A stretch of 21,283 nt of DNA from an uncultured Eubacteriales bacterium (GCA_900313475.1 OMRJ01000221.1:1-21283), one strand, 5' to 3'; positions 1 through 7,604 are shown, counted from the stretch's first letter. Made by a program: numbers and translations. The notes: generated by a model from the sequence alone, not told the origin.

Positions 1-87
1 AAAAAAGTTGGTAGCAAGTCGGCGCGTCGCGAGCGCATTTATAAGCGAGCAGCAGAGACGCAGCGTGACTTTTTTCGGAGAGGAGGA
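1..87. repeat. Dispersed repeat, inverted copy of 3958-4044
   Basis: This segment matches the reverse complement of 3958-4044 over 87 positions with about four mismatches that I can count by eye. It is GC-rich in the middle, begins with an A6 tract and contains a T6CGGAGAGGAGGA stretch near its right end. It may extend left beyond the window. The two copies flank the M18-dnaD-dnaC block. Nothing here looks like a gene; positions 88-204 continue as similar GC-rich, repeat-like sequence without a recognised element. The family is unknown to me. Confidence 0.8.
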
Positions 88-222
88 ACGACGGAGTGAG
101 CATAGCGGCGAGGAACGCAGCCGCAAGCGATACGCAGTCCGTGACGACGAGCTGCAGTCTGTGACGGCGAAATTCACGGATTAAAATTTTGACAATAAAT
201 ACCGATGAAAAGGAGAATTATT

Positions 223-1620
223 ATGAGCAAAAAAACGGCAAAAGAACTGAAAAAAGAACTTTTCTACACAAACGAAAGCTCCTTTGTCAGGATGAGCGAA
301 GCCGAAACGGAGGCGGCATACGACTTCTGCGAGGAATACAAGAGCTTTCTTGACGATGCTAAAACGGAGCGCGAGGCTGCGGCAAAGGCAATAGAGCTTG
401 CCAAAGCGAACGGCTTTTCGGAGTTCCGTCCCGGCACCTTTTACACCGAGGGCGACAAAATATGGTTCAACAACAGAAACAAATCGGTCATTCTTGCGGT
501 CATCGGAAAGCGTGAGCTTTCGGACGGAGTCCGCATAGCGGCAGCGCATATTGATTCACCTCGCCTTGATATGAAACAGAATCCGCTGTTTGAGGACGGC
601 GGAATGGCGTTTTTAAAAACGCGCTACTACGGCGGCATTAAAAAATATCAGTGGACAACAATTCCGCTCTCACTTCACGGCGCAGTGGTGAAAAAGGACG
701 GCGAAACGGTCACGGTAAAGATAGGCGAGGACGAGGGCGACCCCGTTTTCGTTGTGACCGATCTTCTTCCGCACCTTGCGCAGGAGCAGATGGACAGGAA
801 GCTTCGCGACGGAATAAACGCCGAAAAGCTCAATATTCTTGTCGGCAGCCGTCCGTTTGACGACAGCGAGGAATCCGACAATATCAAGCTGAACATAATG
901 AATATTCTGCACGAAAAATACGGCATTGTCGAAGCCGATTTTCAGAGCGCGGAGCTTGAGGCCGTGCCTGCCTTCGGCGCGCGCGACGTGGGTCTTGACC
1001 GCTCTATGATAGGCTCCTACGGCCACGACGACAGGGTGTGCGCATATCCCGCGCTGATGGCGATTCTCGACACCGAAGCGCCCGAATACACATGCATTAC
1101 CGTGCTCACCGACAAGGAGGAAACGGGTTCCGACGGCAACACGGGTCTTCACTCGTCATACCTCAAATATTTCATTGCCGACCTTGCGGCAGCCGCGGGC
1201 ATTGATCCGTGGACGGTTTTGAGCGCGTCGGAGTGCCTTTCGGCAGACGTGAACTCGGCATATGACCCGAATTACGCCGACGCATACGAGAGCAGAAACT
1301 CAAGCTTTGTAAACAAGGGCGTATGCATTTCAAAGTACACAGGCTCACGCGGCAAATCCGGCACAAGCGACGCAGGCGCGGAATTTGTAGGAAAAATAAG
1401 GGCGCTGCTCGACAAAGCAAACGTCTGCTGGCAGACGGGCGAGCTTGGCAGAGTAGACCTCGGCGGCGGCGGAACGGTCGCAAAGTTCATTGCCGCGCTC
1501 AATGTTGACGTAGTTGACATAGGCGTGCCCGTGCTGTCGATGCACGCGCCGTTTGAAGTTGTGGGCAAGGCGGACGTGTATGCCGCATACATGGCATTTT
1601 CCGCATTTTTCAACTCTTAA
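223..1620 (+). CDS. M18 family metalloaminopeptidase
   Basis: This encodes a 465-residue cytosolic zinc aminopeptidase of the M18 family (aminopeptidase I / aspartyl aminopeptidase type), which removes N-terminal residues from peptides. Visible family motifs are AAHIDSPRLD with the metal-binding His near residue 109, YGHDDR near 266-271, DKEETGSDGNTG with the catalytic Glu pair near 299-300, and MHAPFEVVGKAD with the last metal-ligand His near 441. The length fits the clostridial M18 family. I chose the ATG at 223 because AAGGAG lies about 8 nt upstream; the in-frame ATG at 205 would put that ribosome site inside the gene. No signal peptide is present. It is followed 14 nt later by the dnaD-like gene, so the two are probably co-transcribed, although no functional link to replication is known to me. 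A TTGACA at 189-194 has no convincing -10 box. Confidence 0.93.
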   Translation: MSKKTAKELKKELFYTNESSFVRMSEAETEAAYDFCEEYKSFLDDAKTEREAAAKAIELAKANGFSEFRPGTFYTEGDKIWFNNRNKSVILAVIGKRELSDGVRIAAAHIDSPRLDMKQNPLFEDGGMAFLKTRYYGGIKKYQWTTIPLSLHGAVVKKDGETVTVKIGEDEGDPVFVVTDLLPHLAQEQMDRKLRDGINAEKLNILVGSRPFDDSEESDNIKLNIMNILHEKYGIVEADFQSAELEAVPAFGARDVGLDRSMIGSYGHDDRVCAYPALMAILDTEAPEYTCITVLTDKEETGSDGNTGLHSSYLKYFIADLAAAAGIDPWTVLSASECLSADVNSAYDPNYADAYESRNSSFVNKGVCISKYTGSRGKSGTSDAGAEFVGKIRALLDKANVCWQTGELGRVDLGGGGTVAKFIAALNVDVVDIGVPVLSMHAPFEVVGKADVYAAYMAFSAFFNS

Positions 1621-1634
1621 GATAAGGAGACTGT

Positions 1635-2771
1635 ATGTTCATTTCTCCGTCTTCATTTTCCGGTGTGTTTGTTCTGCCCTCGGCGATTGCCGACGGGGCG
1701 CTTAAAACCGCATCGGGCAGCTTTCTGAAGGTCATAATTTATATTTACCGAAACTGCGCGGAGCCTGTAGACGCCGCGCGCATTTCGGCGTCAACGGGCG
1801 TGCCCGAAGGCGAAGTCGGCGACGCGCTTCGATACTGGGCGGACAAGGGCTTTCTCACGGAGGGCGAGCCTGCGCCTGCATACGCTTTGCCGCAGACGGC
1901 AGCGGAAAACACTCCCGCGCCGACCGAAAAAAAGGCGGAAACTACCGCCCGAAGCGGCGCGAAAAAAATCGAATCAAACGAAACGGGTGCAAGTGATATT
2001 TCTCCTGAAAAAGAGAAAAAAGAACACATAACCGTAAGACCGAAGCCGCTTACATACGACGTGATATGCCGCCGCACCGACGAATCCGCAGAGGTTCGCA
2101 CGCTTTTCAGCGAGGCTCAAATGCGCCTCGGCCGCATTATCGGTTCGGGCGACCAATCGTCGCTGCTGCTTTTGCACGACTATTACGGACTGCCCGTCGA
2201 AGTCATTCTGGCGCTGTGCGAGTATGCGCGGGCAAGCGGTAAAAGCGGCAATATGAATTATATTTACACAGTGGGTGTGGACTGGTCAAAACGCGAGATC
2301 GACACGCTTGAGGAAGCCGACGAGGAATTTAAGCGTATTCAGGAGCTTGATAAAAACTGGGCGCCGTTCTGCGAAATAACGGGCATAAAAAGGAAAAAGC
2401 CGACGGCAAAGCAGAGCGAATATTTGGCGTCGTGGATAGATCGTTATCACTTCACGACGGAGATGCTCGCCTGCGCATATGAGGAAATGAGCAGGCACAC
2501 CTCGGCGATGAGTTTTCCGTATATGAACAAAATTCTGACCGTCTGGTACAGCGCCGGAGTGGACACTCCCGAAAAGGTCAAGGCTTACGAGCAGGAATTT
2601 ATAGACAAAACGGCAAAAAAAGCCGCCGAACGCGAAGCGAAAAAGAAAAATCCCTACGGCATCGCCGCGCCGGCGCAAACGGAACAAAAGCCGGCGTCAT
2701 ACGACATCGAAAAGGCGCAGCAAAGGGCAAAGGCGGCTGTTCCGACACTGAAAAAAAAGGAGAAACGGTAA
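1635..2771 (+). CDS. DnaD-like primosome / replication initiation protein
   Basis: This encodes a 378-residue protein with the layout of Firmicute DnaD/DnaB primosome proteins. An N-terminal winged-helix-like part covers about residues 1-80 (SGVFVLPSAIADGALK, then DALRYWADKGFL). A charged, low-complexity linker rich in Lys, Glu, Ala and Thr covers about 80-150. Two DnaD/DnaB2-type C-terminal domains follow: one around 155-235 containing LLLHDYYGLPVEVILALCEY, one around 255-325 ending in FPYMNKILTVWYSAG, which resembles the family's YxxxIxxxW signature. Such proteins remodel origin DNA and help load the replicative helicase. The start has a good AAGGAG site. It ends one base before the next gene, a helicase-loader-type ATPase, which supports a primosome role. 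The Lys- and Ala-rich C-terminal tail is probably disordered. Confidence 0.85.
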   Translation: MFISPSSFSGVFVLPSAIADGALKTASGSFLKVIIYIYRNCAEPVDAARISASTGVPEGEVGDALRYWADKGFLTEGEPAPAYALPQTAAENTPAPTEKKAETTARSGAKKIESNETGASDISPEKEKKEHITVRPKPLTYDVICRRTDESAEVRTLFSEAQMRLGRIIGSGDQSSLLLLHDYYGLPVEVILALCEYARASGKSGNMNYIYTVGVDWSKREIDTLEEADEEFKRIQELDKNWAPFCEITGIKRKKPTAKQSEYLASWIDRYHFTTEMLACAYEEMSRHTSAMSFPYMNKILTVWYSAGVDTPEKVKAYEQEFIDKTAKKAAEREAKKKNPYGIAAPAQTEQKPASYDIEKAQQRAKAAVPTLKKKEKR

Positions 2772-2772
2772 A

Positions 2773-3759
2773 ATGTCATACACACGCGAAATGTTTGAAA
2801 GCGCAAGAAATGAAATCGAAAACCGCCGCGTCTCCTCCGAGGACAAGGCAGAGAAACGCCGTCGCGACTTTGAAAAAAAAGAACCCGAATACGCCGTTTT
2901 GCGCAATACAATGATATCCTCCGTCAGGGAAGCCGTAAAGGCGATAAACATGAAGCCCGAAAAGGCGGCGCTTTTTATAGAAGAACAGAAGGAAAAAAAT
3001 CTCTCGGCGCAGCGCCGCATAAAAGAGCTTCTGATAAAGAACAATTTACCGTCGGACTGGCTCGAGGTGCACTATTACTGCCCCGTTTGCTCCGACACGG
3101 GCTTTGTCGGGACAAAGCTGTGCTCATGCTTCACCGACCTTTTGAAAAAAAAGGCTTTTGATGAGGCAGGCAAAAAATCACCGCTTAAATTCTGCCGATT
3201 TGAAGATTTCAGGCTCGATTACTATCCGACCGAAATAAACGGCGAATACGGCTGCTCGTCACGCGAACGCATGGAGGGCATTCTGGCTTTCTGCAAGGGC
3301 TACGCCGACGATTTTGACAGATCCTCACAGAGCATTCTGATGCTCGGTGAAACGGGACTCGGCAAAACGCATCTGTCACTGTCGATTGCGGGAGAGGTGA
3401 TAAGCCGCGGCTATAACGCCGTTTACAACTCCGCACAGAATATTTTTACGGAATTAAACAAGGAGCATTTCGGCAGGTCGGATATTTCGTTCAGCTATGA
3501 AGCAATGATACTCGACTGCGACCTTCTGGTTATCGACGACCTCGGCGCGGAATTTGCCACACAGTTTACGAACGCGGCACTTTACAATATTATTAACACG
3601 AGAATAAACTACTCTCTGCCGACGATAATAAACACAAATCTGTCGCTTAAGGAGCTTGAGGAAAAATACACGCGCCGCATTTCGTCGCGCATAATCGGCG
3701 AATATGCCGTGCTTGACTTCTTCGGTTACGATATCCGACAGATTAAAAACGAACAGTAA
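2773..3759 (+). CDS. DnaC/DnaI-like AAA+ helicase loader
   Basis: This encodes a 328-residue AAA+ ATPase of the DnaC/DnaI/IstB type, which delivers the replicative helicase DnaB/DnaC to DNA. The N-terminal third is basic and helical and probably contacts the helicase. Four cysteines at 103, 106, 117 and 119 (CPVC, then CSC) form a likely zinc site, as in DnaI-like loaders. The ATPase part shows Walker A GETGLGKT at 192-199, Walker B LLVIDDLG with the acidic pair at 255-256, and a late RRISSRI segment that may supply the arginine finger. The ATG lies one base after the dnaD-like stop codon, so translation is probably coupled. IstB-type transposon helpers share the fold, but the neighbouring DnaD protein and the absence of a transposase favour a chromosomal loader. 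Confidence 0.88.
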   Translation: MSYTREMFESARNEIENRRVSSEDKAEKRRRDFEKKEPEYAVLRNTMISSVREAVKAINMKPEKAALFIEEQKEKNLSAQRRIKELLIKNNLPSDWLEVHYYCPVCSDTGFVGTKLCSCFTDLLKKKAFDEAGKKSPLKFCRFEDFRLDYYPTEINGEYGCSSRERMEGILAFCKGYADDFDRSSQSILMLGETGLGKTHLSLSIAGEVISRGYNAVYNSAQNIFTELNKEHFGRSDISFSYEAMILDCDLLVIDDLGAEFATQFTNAALYNIINTRINYSLPTIINTNLSLKELEEKYTRRISSRIIGEYAVLDFFGYDIRQIKNEQ

Positions 3760-3824
3760 AATGATTTCTGCGAAGAAGATTTATTATTGTAAATGCAAAA
3801 ATAATGCATTGCTGTCACTGCCGA

Positions 3825-3889
3825 CTTTTTTCGGTTTCAGGCGGTCGGGTATTGTGCATTGTCCTTTCCTCTTGTAGGGAACGCACACC
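3825..3889. repeat. 65-bp direct repeat, copy 1
   Basis: This 65-bp unit recurs at 4038-4102 in the same orientation with two mismatches. It begins CTTTTTTCGGTTTCAGGCGG and ends in GTAGGGAACGCACACC. Copy 2 continues into a short palindrome that copy 1 lacks. It lies 65 bp beyond the dnaC-like stop codon, in a gene-free repeat cluster. Confidence 0.85.
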
Positions 3890-3957
3890 TCGTCGTCGCA
3901 AAGACTGCTAAGCTCCGTCCCGCGTGGTGACGCGTGACATCCGCCCGCTTGTCTTGC

Positions 3958-4044
3958 TCCTCCTCTCCGAAAAAAGTCTCGCTGCGTCTTTGCTGCTCGC
4001 TTGTAAACGCGCTCGCGACGCGCCGACTTGCTACCAACTTTTTT
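3958..4044. repeat. Dispersed repeat, inverted copy of 1-87
   Basis: The reverse complement of this segment matches 1-87 with about four mismatches. Its right end overlaps the start of the second 65-bp direct repeat (4038-4102) by seven bases, so the two units may be parts of one larger mosaic element. With the copy at 1-87 it brackets the aminopeptidase-primosome block. Confidence 0.8.
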
Positions 4045-4102
4045 CGGTTTCAGGCGGTCGGGTGTTGTGCATTGTCCTTTCCGCTTGTAGGGAACGCACA
4101 CC
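4038..4102. repeat. 65-bp direct repeat, copy 2
   Basis: This is the second copy of the unit at 3825-3889, 213 bp downstream. Its 3' end runs into a palindrome at 4091-4111, in which GGAACGC pairs with GCGTTCC around a seven-base loop, that is absent from copy 1. Confidence 0.85.
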
Positions 4103-4113
4103 GGGCGTTCCGC

Positions 4114-4152
4114 GGTGGAAAACGCGGGCGAATGCCGTTCGGTCGGTCGACG
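4114..4152. repeat. 39-bp repeat, copy 1
   Basis: GGTGGAAAACGCGGGCG followed by ATGCCGTTCGGTCGGTCGA recurs at 4316-4354 with two mismatches, and more loosely at about 9224-9258 after dnaA. It belongs to the same intergenic repeat cluster. Confidence 0.8.
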
Positions 4153-4264
4153 AAGAAACATAAAATTAACGAATCAATTTTGTGCCATATAAATATTTCA
4201 ACCCATGCAATGTCCGTCCGTCGAACGCACGTTTTGTAATCTTCTGTTTGTTTACGGTCGCGGA

Positions 4265-4354
4265 CGCCGCAGGTGCGGCGACCCTACAATTCTATCGGTC
4301 AGGTTTCGGCTTGCAGGTGGAAAACGCGGACGGATGCCGTTCGGTCGGTCGACG
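4265..4354. repeat. 90-bp composite repeat with palindromic head
   Basis: The element starts with a perfect small hairpin (CGCCGC AGGT GCGGCG, 4265-4280), continues through CCCTACAATT, and ends in the second copy of the 39-bp repeat (4316-4354). A diverged copy with the same order of parts lies at 9172-9258, immediately after dnaA. Between this element and the terminator at 4480 I see no gene. A short GTGG/CCAC hairpin at about 4436-4450 is the only other structure there. Confidence 0.75.
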
Positions 4355-4479
4355 GTAAACACTATATTATCGAAAAAATTACACAATCTATTGTTTCAAC
4401 CAATGCAACAACAGTTCCTACTGCCAAGTCTGTAGTGGACTTTCACCACCAAGTTATTACGCGTGCCGAGCACACACAT

Positions 4480-4521
4480 AAAAATAACCGTCCTTGATTA
4501 CACATAAGGACGGGTTATTTT
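4480..4521 (-). terminator. Rho-independent terminator of hom-lysC
   Basis: A 15-bp stem (4481-4495 with 4506-4521, one bulged G) encloses a 10-base loop. On the minus strand it ends in a run of T and lies 75-115 bases beyond the lysC stop codon. The AT ends make it able to act in both directions, but there is no plus-strand gene just upstream. Confidence 0.85.
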
Positions 4522-4595
4522 CAATAATTTGTATTAAAACGGAAGCTGCCGTTTTCGGTGCTCCTTTTGTCGGCACGACATCAAATTTTTGTCTT

Positions 4596-5801
4596 TTAAT
4601 AAAATCTTTTATGAATGGCGCTGACGGCGGAGTCGGCGTCTTCTTTTTTTACAACCACCGAAAAACGCATTTCGGAGGAAGATATCATTATAACATTGAT
4701 ATTTTTTTCCGACAGAGCCTCGTATATCGCAGCTGCGACGCCCGGATGCGATTCCATTCCTGCGCCCACCACGGACACCTTTGCCACCGATTTATCGCAC
4801 AGTATGTCTTTTTCGTCAAACTTTCCGCTGTTTTTAAGGATTTCGGCAGCCGCATCCGCATTACTCTCCGAAACCGTAAAGGCTATGTCAGTCGTGCCGT
4901 CCTTTTCGGTAGTCTGTAGAATAATATCGCAGTTTATATTATTTTGAGACATCAATCCGAAAACAGAGAAAACCTCTCCCGAGGTTCCCTTAAGTCCCGA
5001 CACCGTAATACGCGCGATGCTGCTTTTTTTAGTGACACCGCTTATGAGCATTTTTTCCAAATCGGAAACCTCCTCTTTAACAACGGTTCCGTCCGCGTCC
5101 GAAAAGGCGGAGCGAACCTCCAAAACGACCGAATATTTGCGCGCAAGCTCCACGGCGCGCGGATTGAGTACCTTAACGCCGAGAAAAGACAGCTCCTGCA
5201 TGTTGTTGTAGTCGATTTCTTTTATTTTCCTTGCGTCCGGAACCTTTTCGGGGTCGGCGGTGTAAATTCCGTCGACCTTTGAATATACAACGCATTTTTC
5301 CGCATTGAGCGCTGCCGCGATTGCGACGGCGGTTGTATCGGAGCCGCCGCGTCCGAGCGTGGTCATGTCGCCGTGTCTGTTCACGCCCTGAAAACCGGCT
5401 GCCACAACGACTTTTCTTTCGGATATCTCTTTTTTAAGCCTTGCCGTATCAATATCCTTGATTCGCGCCTCGCCGTTTGCGGAGCTTGTCATTATTCCCG
5501 CCTGAAAGCCCGAAAGCGATACGCTTTTTATTCCGATATTCCCGACCGCGATTGCAAGCTTTGAGGAGCTTAAAAGCTCACCTGCGCTCATTATCACGTC
5601 CAGCTCTCTTTTTGAAGGCTTATCGGACAGGCGAAGCGCCTCGGAGAGAAGCGCGTCCGTCATGCCGCCCTGTGCGGAGACTACGGCTATAACCGCTTTT
5701 CCTTTTTCGTATTCTTTTTTTATTATTTCGGCAGCATTCTTTACGGCGCCGTCGTCAATGAGAACGCTGCCGCCGAATTTCAGAACCGTAATATTATTCA
5801 T
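4596..5801 (-). CDS. lysC: Aspartate kinase
   Basis: This encodes a 401-residue aspartokinase, which phosphorylates aspartate as the first step toward lysine, threonine, methionine and diaminopimelate. The amino-acid kinase domain covers about residues 1-240, with KFGGSV at 8-13, SAGELLSS near 91, GFQGVNRHGDMTTLGRGGSD near 140-160, and KVDGIYTADP near 175-190. Two C-terminal ACT domains follow, the first near ARITVSGLKGTSGEV and the second near KVSVVGAGMESHPGV, the usual site of allosteric amino acid feedback. The ATG overlaps the hom stop codon as ATGA, so translation is probably coupled. The length matches the monofunctional class. I cannot tell from sequence which end product inhibits it. 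Confidence 0.95.
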   Translation of the reverse strand: MNNITVLKFGGSVLIDDGAVKNAAEIIKKEYEKGKAVIAVVSAQGGMTDALLSEALRLSDKPSKRELDVIMSAGELLSSSKLAIAVGNIGIKSVSLSGFQAGIMTSSANGEARIKDIDTARLKKEISERKVVVAAGFQGVNRHGDMTTLGRGGSDTTAVAIAAALNAEKCVVYSKVDGIYTADPEKVPDARKIKEIDYNNMQELSFLGVKVLNPRAVELARKYSVVLEVRSAFSDADGTVVKEEVSDLEKMLISGVTKKSSIARITVSGLKGTSGEVFSVFGLMSQNNINCDIILQTTEKDGTTDIAFTVSESNADAAAEILKNSGKFDEKDILCDKSVAKVSVVGAGMESHPGVAAAIYEALSEKNINVIMISSSEMRFSVVVKKEDADSAVSAIHKRFY

Positions 5802-7024
5802 AGAACGGGAATGACCGACACAGGCACAAAGCCGTCTGCGGAATCAAGCCTGTCGTTGAGGACGCTTCTGCCGTCCGCTTCGCATATAAAGGCTATATCT
5901 TTGGCACCGCCGTCGCTTAACAGCTTAATACCGCCGAACGCTTCACGCACACGCGCGGTTGTTTTTTCGGTGTCGTTGGAAAAGCCTCTTACATAAAATC
6001 TCTTTTCGCTCAAATCCACGTCGCCCATAATGCCGTCGCGGTGTTCGCTCCACGAATAAACAGGCTCGTTTTTGAATTTAAGACGCGCACATTCGAGAAT
6101 ATCAGCCACCACATCGCTCGCAGTGGGCAGCTTGCCCGCACCGGGACCGGAGAGCATAAGCTCCGGCATGGCGTTTCCCTTTATAAATACCGCGTTCAGG
6201 ACGCCTCTTACACCCGAAAGAATATCTTTTTCACTCAATGCCGCGGGAGCGACACAGGCGTAAATTCTGCCGTCCTTTACCGAACCTCTGCCGATAAGCT
6301 TAACGGCAAATCCGGCATTCTTCAGATATGTAACGTCTTCAAGCGTAATTTCGGTAATGCCCTTTGTTTTTATCTCGTCCGGATAAACATGACTGCCGAA
6401 GCATGCCGAGCAGAGAATAGCCGTTTTTCTCGCCGCGTCAAAGCCCTCTATATCGTCGGTCGGGTCTTTTTCGGCAAAGCCTTTTTTCTGCGCGTCCGAC
6501 AGCGCCGCTTCAAAGGACGATTTTTCCTCGGTCATTTTTGTCAGAATATAATTTGTTGTACCGTTCAGAATACCGCTGAAGCTCTCCGTTTTATTTGAAG
6601 ACAGACACGAAAAGATATTGCGAAGCACCGGTATTCCGCCGCACACCGACGCTCCGAACATGAATGCAACGTCATTCTTTTCAGCCTGCGCCATAAGAGC
6701 CTCGCCTTTTTCGGCAACGAGCTGCTTATTTGACGTTACAACGCATTTTCCCGCCGCCATGGCACGCATGCAGAACGTAAATGCAGGCTCCGTGCCGCCC
6801 ATCATTTCGGCTACGACATCTATTTCACCGTCGTTTATTATTGACTCGATATCGTGAATGACGCGCGTTTCATACGGCGTGTCTTTTAAATCTCTCAAAT
6901 CAAGTATATATTTAACTTCAACACTTTTCTGCGAACAGCGCTTTGCGTAAACCGAACCCAGCTCATCTATAAGGTCCACTACGCCCGAACCGACAGTACC
7001 GCAGCCTAATACGGCTATCTTCAT
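5798..7024 (-). CDS. hom: Homoserine dehydrogenase
   Basis: This encodes a 408-residue NAD(P)-dependent homoserine dehydrogenase, which reduces aspartate semialdehyde to homoserine for threonine and methionine synthesis. The N-terminal Rossmann motif is GCGTVGSG at about residues 7-14. NKQLVAEKG lies near 98, the signature ILNGTTNYILTKM near 148-160, and the catalytic-region DIEGFDAARKTAIL near 190-203. The last ~70 residues (YVRGFSNDTEKTTARV onward) look like a C-terminal ACT domain. Start choice is supported by AAGGATG upstream of the ATG. It is first in a two-gene unit with lysC, overlapping by 4 nt. I found no lysine riboswitch, T-box or SAM riboswitch in the ~100 bp before it; a likely promoter is listed separately. 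Confidence 0.95.
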   Translation of the reverse strand: MKIAVLGCGTVGSGVVDLIDELGSVYAKRCSQKSVEVKYILDLRDLKDTPYETRVIHDIESIINDGEIDVVAEMMGGTEPAFTFCMRAMAAGKCVVTSNKQLVAEKGEALMAQAEKNDVAFMFGASVCGGIPVLRNIFSCLSSNKTESFSGILNGTTNYILTKMTEEKSSFEAALSDAQKKGFAEKDPTDDIEGFDAARKTAILCSACFGSHVYPDEIKTKGITEITLEDVTYLKNAGFAVKLIGRGSVKDGRIYACVAPAALSEKDILSGVRGVLNAVFIKGNAMPELMLSGPGAGKLPTASDVVADILECARLKFKNEPVYSWSEHRDGIMGDVDLSEKRFYVRGFSNDTEKTTARVREAFGGIKLLSDGGAKDIAFICEADGRSVLNDRLDSADGFVPVSVIPVL

Positions 7025-7053
7025 TTTAACACATCCTTTTCGTCTGTTTTCCT

Positions 7054-7085
7054 ATTATATTAAAATAAATCCCCGTAAAAATCAA
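7054..7085 (-). promoter_or_regulatory. Likely sigma-A promoter of hom-lysC
   Basis: On the minus strand TTGATT (7080-7085) is followed after 17 bases by TAATAT (7057-7062), which overlaps a better-looking TATAAT (7054-7059, 20-base spacer). It lies 30-60 bases before the hom start. An ATTTTAACA at 7023-7031, covering the start codon, resembles the origin boxes described below but is probably chance. Confidence 0.55.
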
Positions 7086-7131
7086 CCTCAAACAGGCAAT
7101 AAAAAAAGTTTTCGCCGAACACCGCCTATAA

Positions 7132-7154
7132 TGACGGGATTCGAACCCATGTCG
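7132..7154 (-). repeat. tRNA T-arm-like sequence, left arm of inverted repeat
   Basis: Read on the minus strand, this is a T-stem and loop: ATGGG TTCGAAT CCCGT, flanked by CGAC and CA. The reverse complement matches 7260-7282 at 20 of 23 positions. I see no D-arm, anticodon arm or matching 5' acceptor strand, so this is not a complete tRNA. It may be the 3' end of a tRNA left as an attachment-site scar. Confidence 0.6.
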
Positions 7155-7259
7155 CCCGTCAGTGCCCCTTTTCGGCACTTTTCTCCCTTTTCGTCTTGAC
7201 TTGCGTCAGTATTTGCAAGGGTTTTAACGCGGCATGAGCGAAAATCAGCCTGTCAAAAC

Positions 7260-7282
7260 CGACACGGGTTCAAGTCCCGTCA
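7260..7282 (+). repeat. tRNA T-arm-like sequence, right arm of inverted repeat
   Basis: On the plus strand ACGGG TTCAAGT CCCGT forms a T-arm, followed by CAGCCTA, which could be the 3' half of an acceptor stem. No TAGGCTG-like 5' strand lies 60-100 bases upstream. It ends only 17 bases before the small RNA promoter at 7299. Confidence 0.6.
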
Positions 7283-7298
7283 GCCTAAAAAAACGGAG

Positions 7299-7327
7299 TT
7301 GACAAAAATTCCAAAAGATGATATTAT
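7299..7327 (+). promoter_or_regulatory. Strong sigma-A promoter of a small RNA
   Basis: A perfect -35 box TTGACA (7299-7304) and a -10 box TATTAT (7322-7327) are separated by exactly 17 bases. Transcription should begin near 7334. A short open frame that starts with the TTG of the -35 box is therefore unlikely to be translated from there. Confidence 0.75.
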
Positions 7328-7333
7328 ATTAAC

Positions 7334-7425
7334 GGAAGGAGCACCGAAAACGGCTGCTGCCCTCAAGAGTATTATTTCAGAAGAAATAAACCGCCTCTAT
7401 TTGGAAGACAGGGCGTTTATTTTTT
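7334..7425 (+). ncRNA. Candidate small RNA or short leader, family not recognised
   Basis: A transcript from the promoter at 7299-7327 would run about 92 nt to a terminator at 7383-7425. It begins GGAAGGAGCACCGAAAACGG, continues with GCTGCTGCCC, and ends in a hairpin followed by T7. GCCCT near 7350 could alternatively pair with AGGGC in the terminator stem, which would allow attenuation-like switching. There is no start codon at a proper distance from the GGAAGGAG. I compared it from memory with SRP RNA, 6S RNA, tmRNA and common riboswitches and could not place it. Confidence 0.45.
7383..7425 (+). terminator. Rho-independent terminator of the candidate small RNA
   Basis: AAATAAAC and CGCCT (7383-7395) pair with AGGGCG and TTTATTT (7409-7421), with a two-base internal mismatch, and a T7 tract (7419-7425) follows or overlaps the 3' arm. 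Confidence 0.65.
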
Positions 7426-7489
7426 TATACTCAAAAATTGCAATAAACAATCTTGATATGCCTGTCATTACAGTTAAGAACACAAAAAA

Positions 7490-7604
7490 AGCGTAACATA
7501 CTGCATTTTGAGCACCGAATTTCGATGGTGAGAATTACAGCCGCCTGCCGTTCACCGAGTGATTATGCTCCTCCCGAAGGTCATAGGACAAGATACCGGA
7601 TAAC
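7490..7604 (-). ncRNA. Candidate structured RNA, minus strand, family unknown
   Basis: A strong minus-strand promoter (7611-7639) would start an RNA near 7604. The segment folds into nested pairings: TATG-A-CCT with AGG-AG-CATA around a TCGGG loop (about 7565-7586), and a longer rod in which GAGCA pairs with TGCTC and GGTGA with TCACC (about 7509-7569). A T7 run lies at 7484-7490 on the minus strand, but no clean GC stem precedes it. A 33-codon plus-strand frame begins at 7524 (ATGGTGAGAATT) and lacks a ribosome site. Function and true ends are unknown. Confidence 0.3.

Noticed and set aside
3784..4161. 125-codon minus-strand frame containing CVPYKRKGQC twice
   Set aside because: The repeated peptide is only the translation of the 65-bp direct repeat, whose copies happen to be 213 bp apart and so in frame. 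The composition is Arg-, Lys- and Cys-rich and there is no good ribosome site.
3825..4354. CRISPR array
   Set aside because: Repeats are few, of unequal length and irregularly spaced, with no uniform spacers and no cas genes.
4494..6598. Several long plus-strand frames across lysC and hom
   Set aside because: They are antisense shadows of two well-recognised genes, with atypical composition and no ribosome sites.
7132..7290. A complete tRNA gene
   Set aside because: Only T-arm-like parts and a possible 3' acceptor strand are visible on each strand. No D-arm, anticodon arm or matching 5' acceptor strand was found.
7299..7496. 65-codon plus-strand frame
   Set aside because: Its TTG start is the -35 box of a strong promoter, there is no upstream ribosome site, and a terminator hairpin lies inside it.
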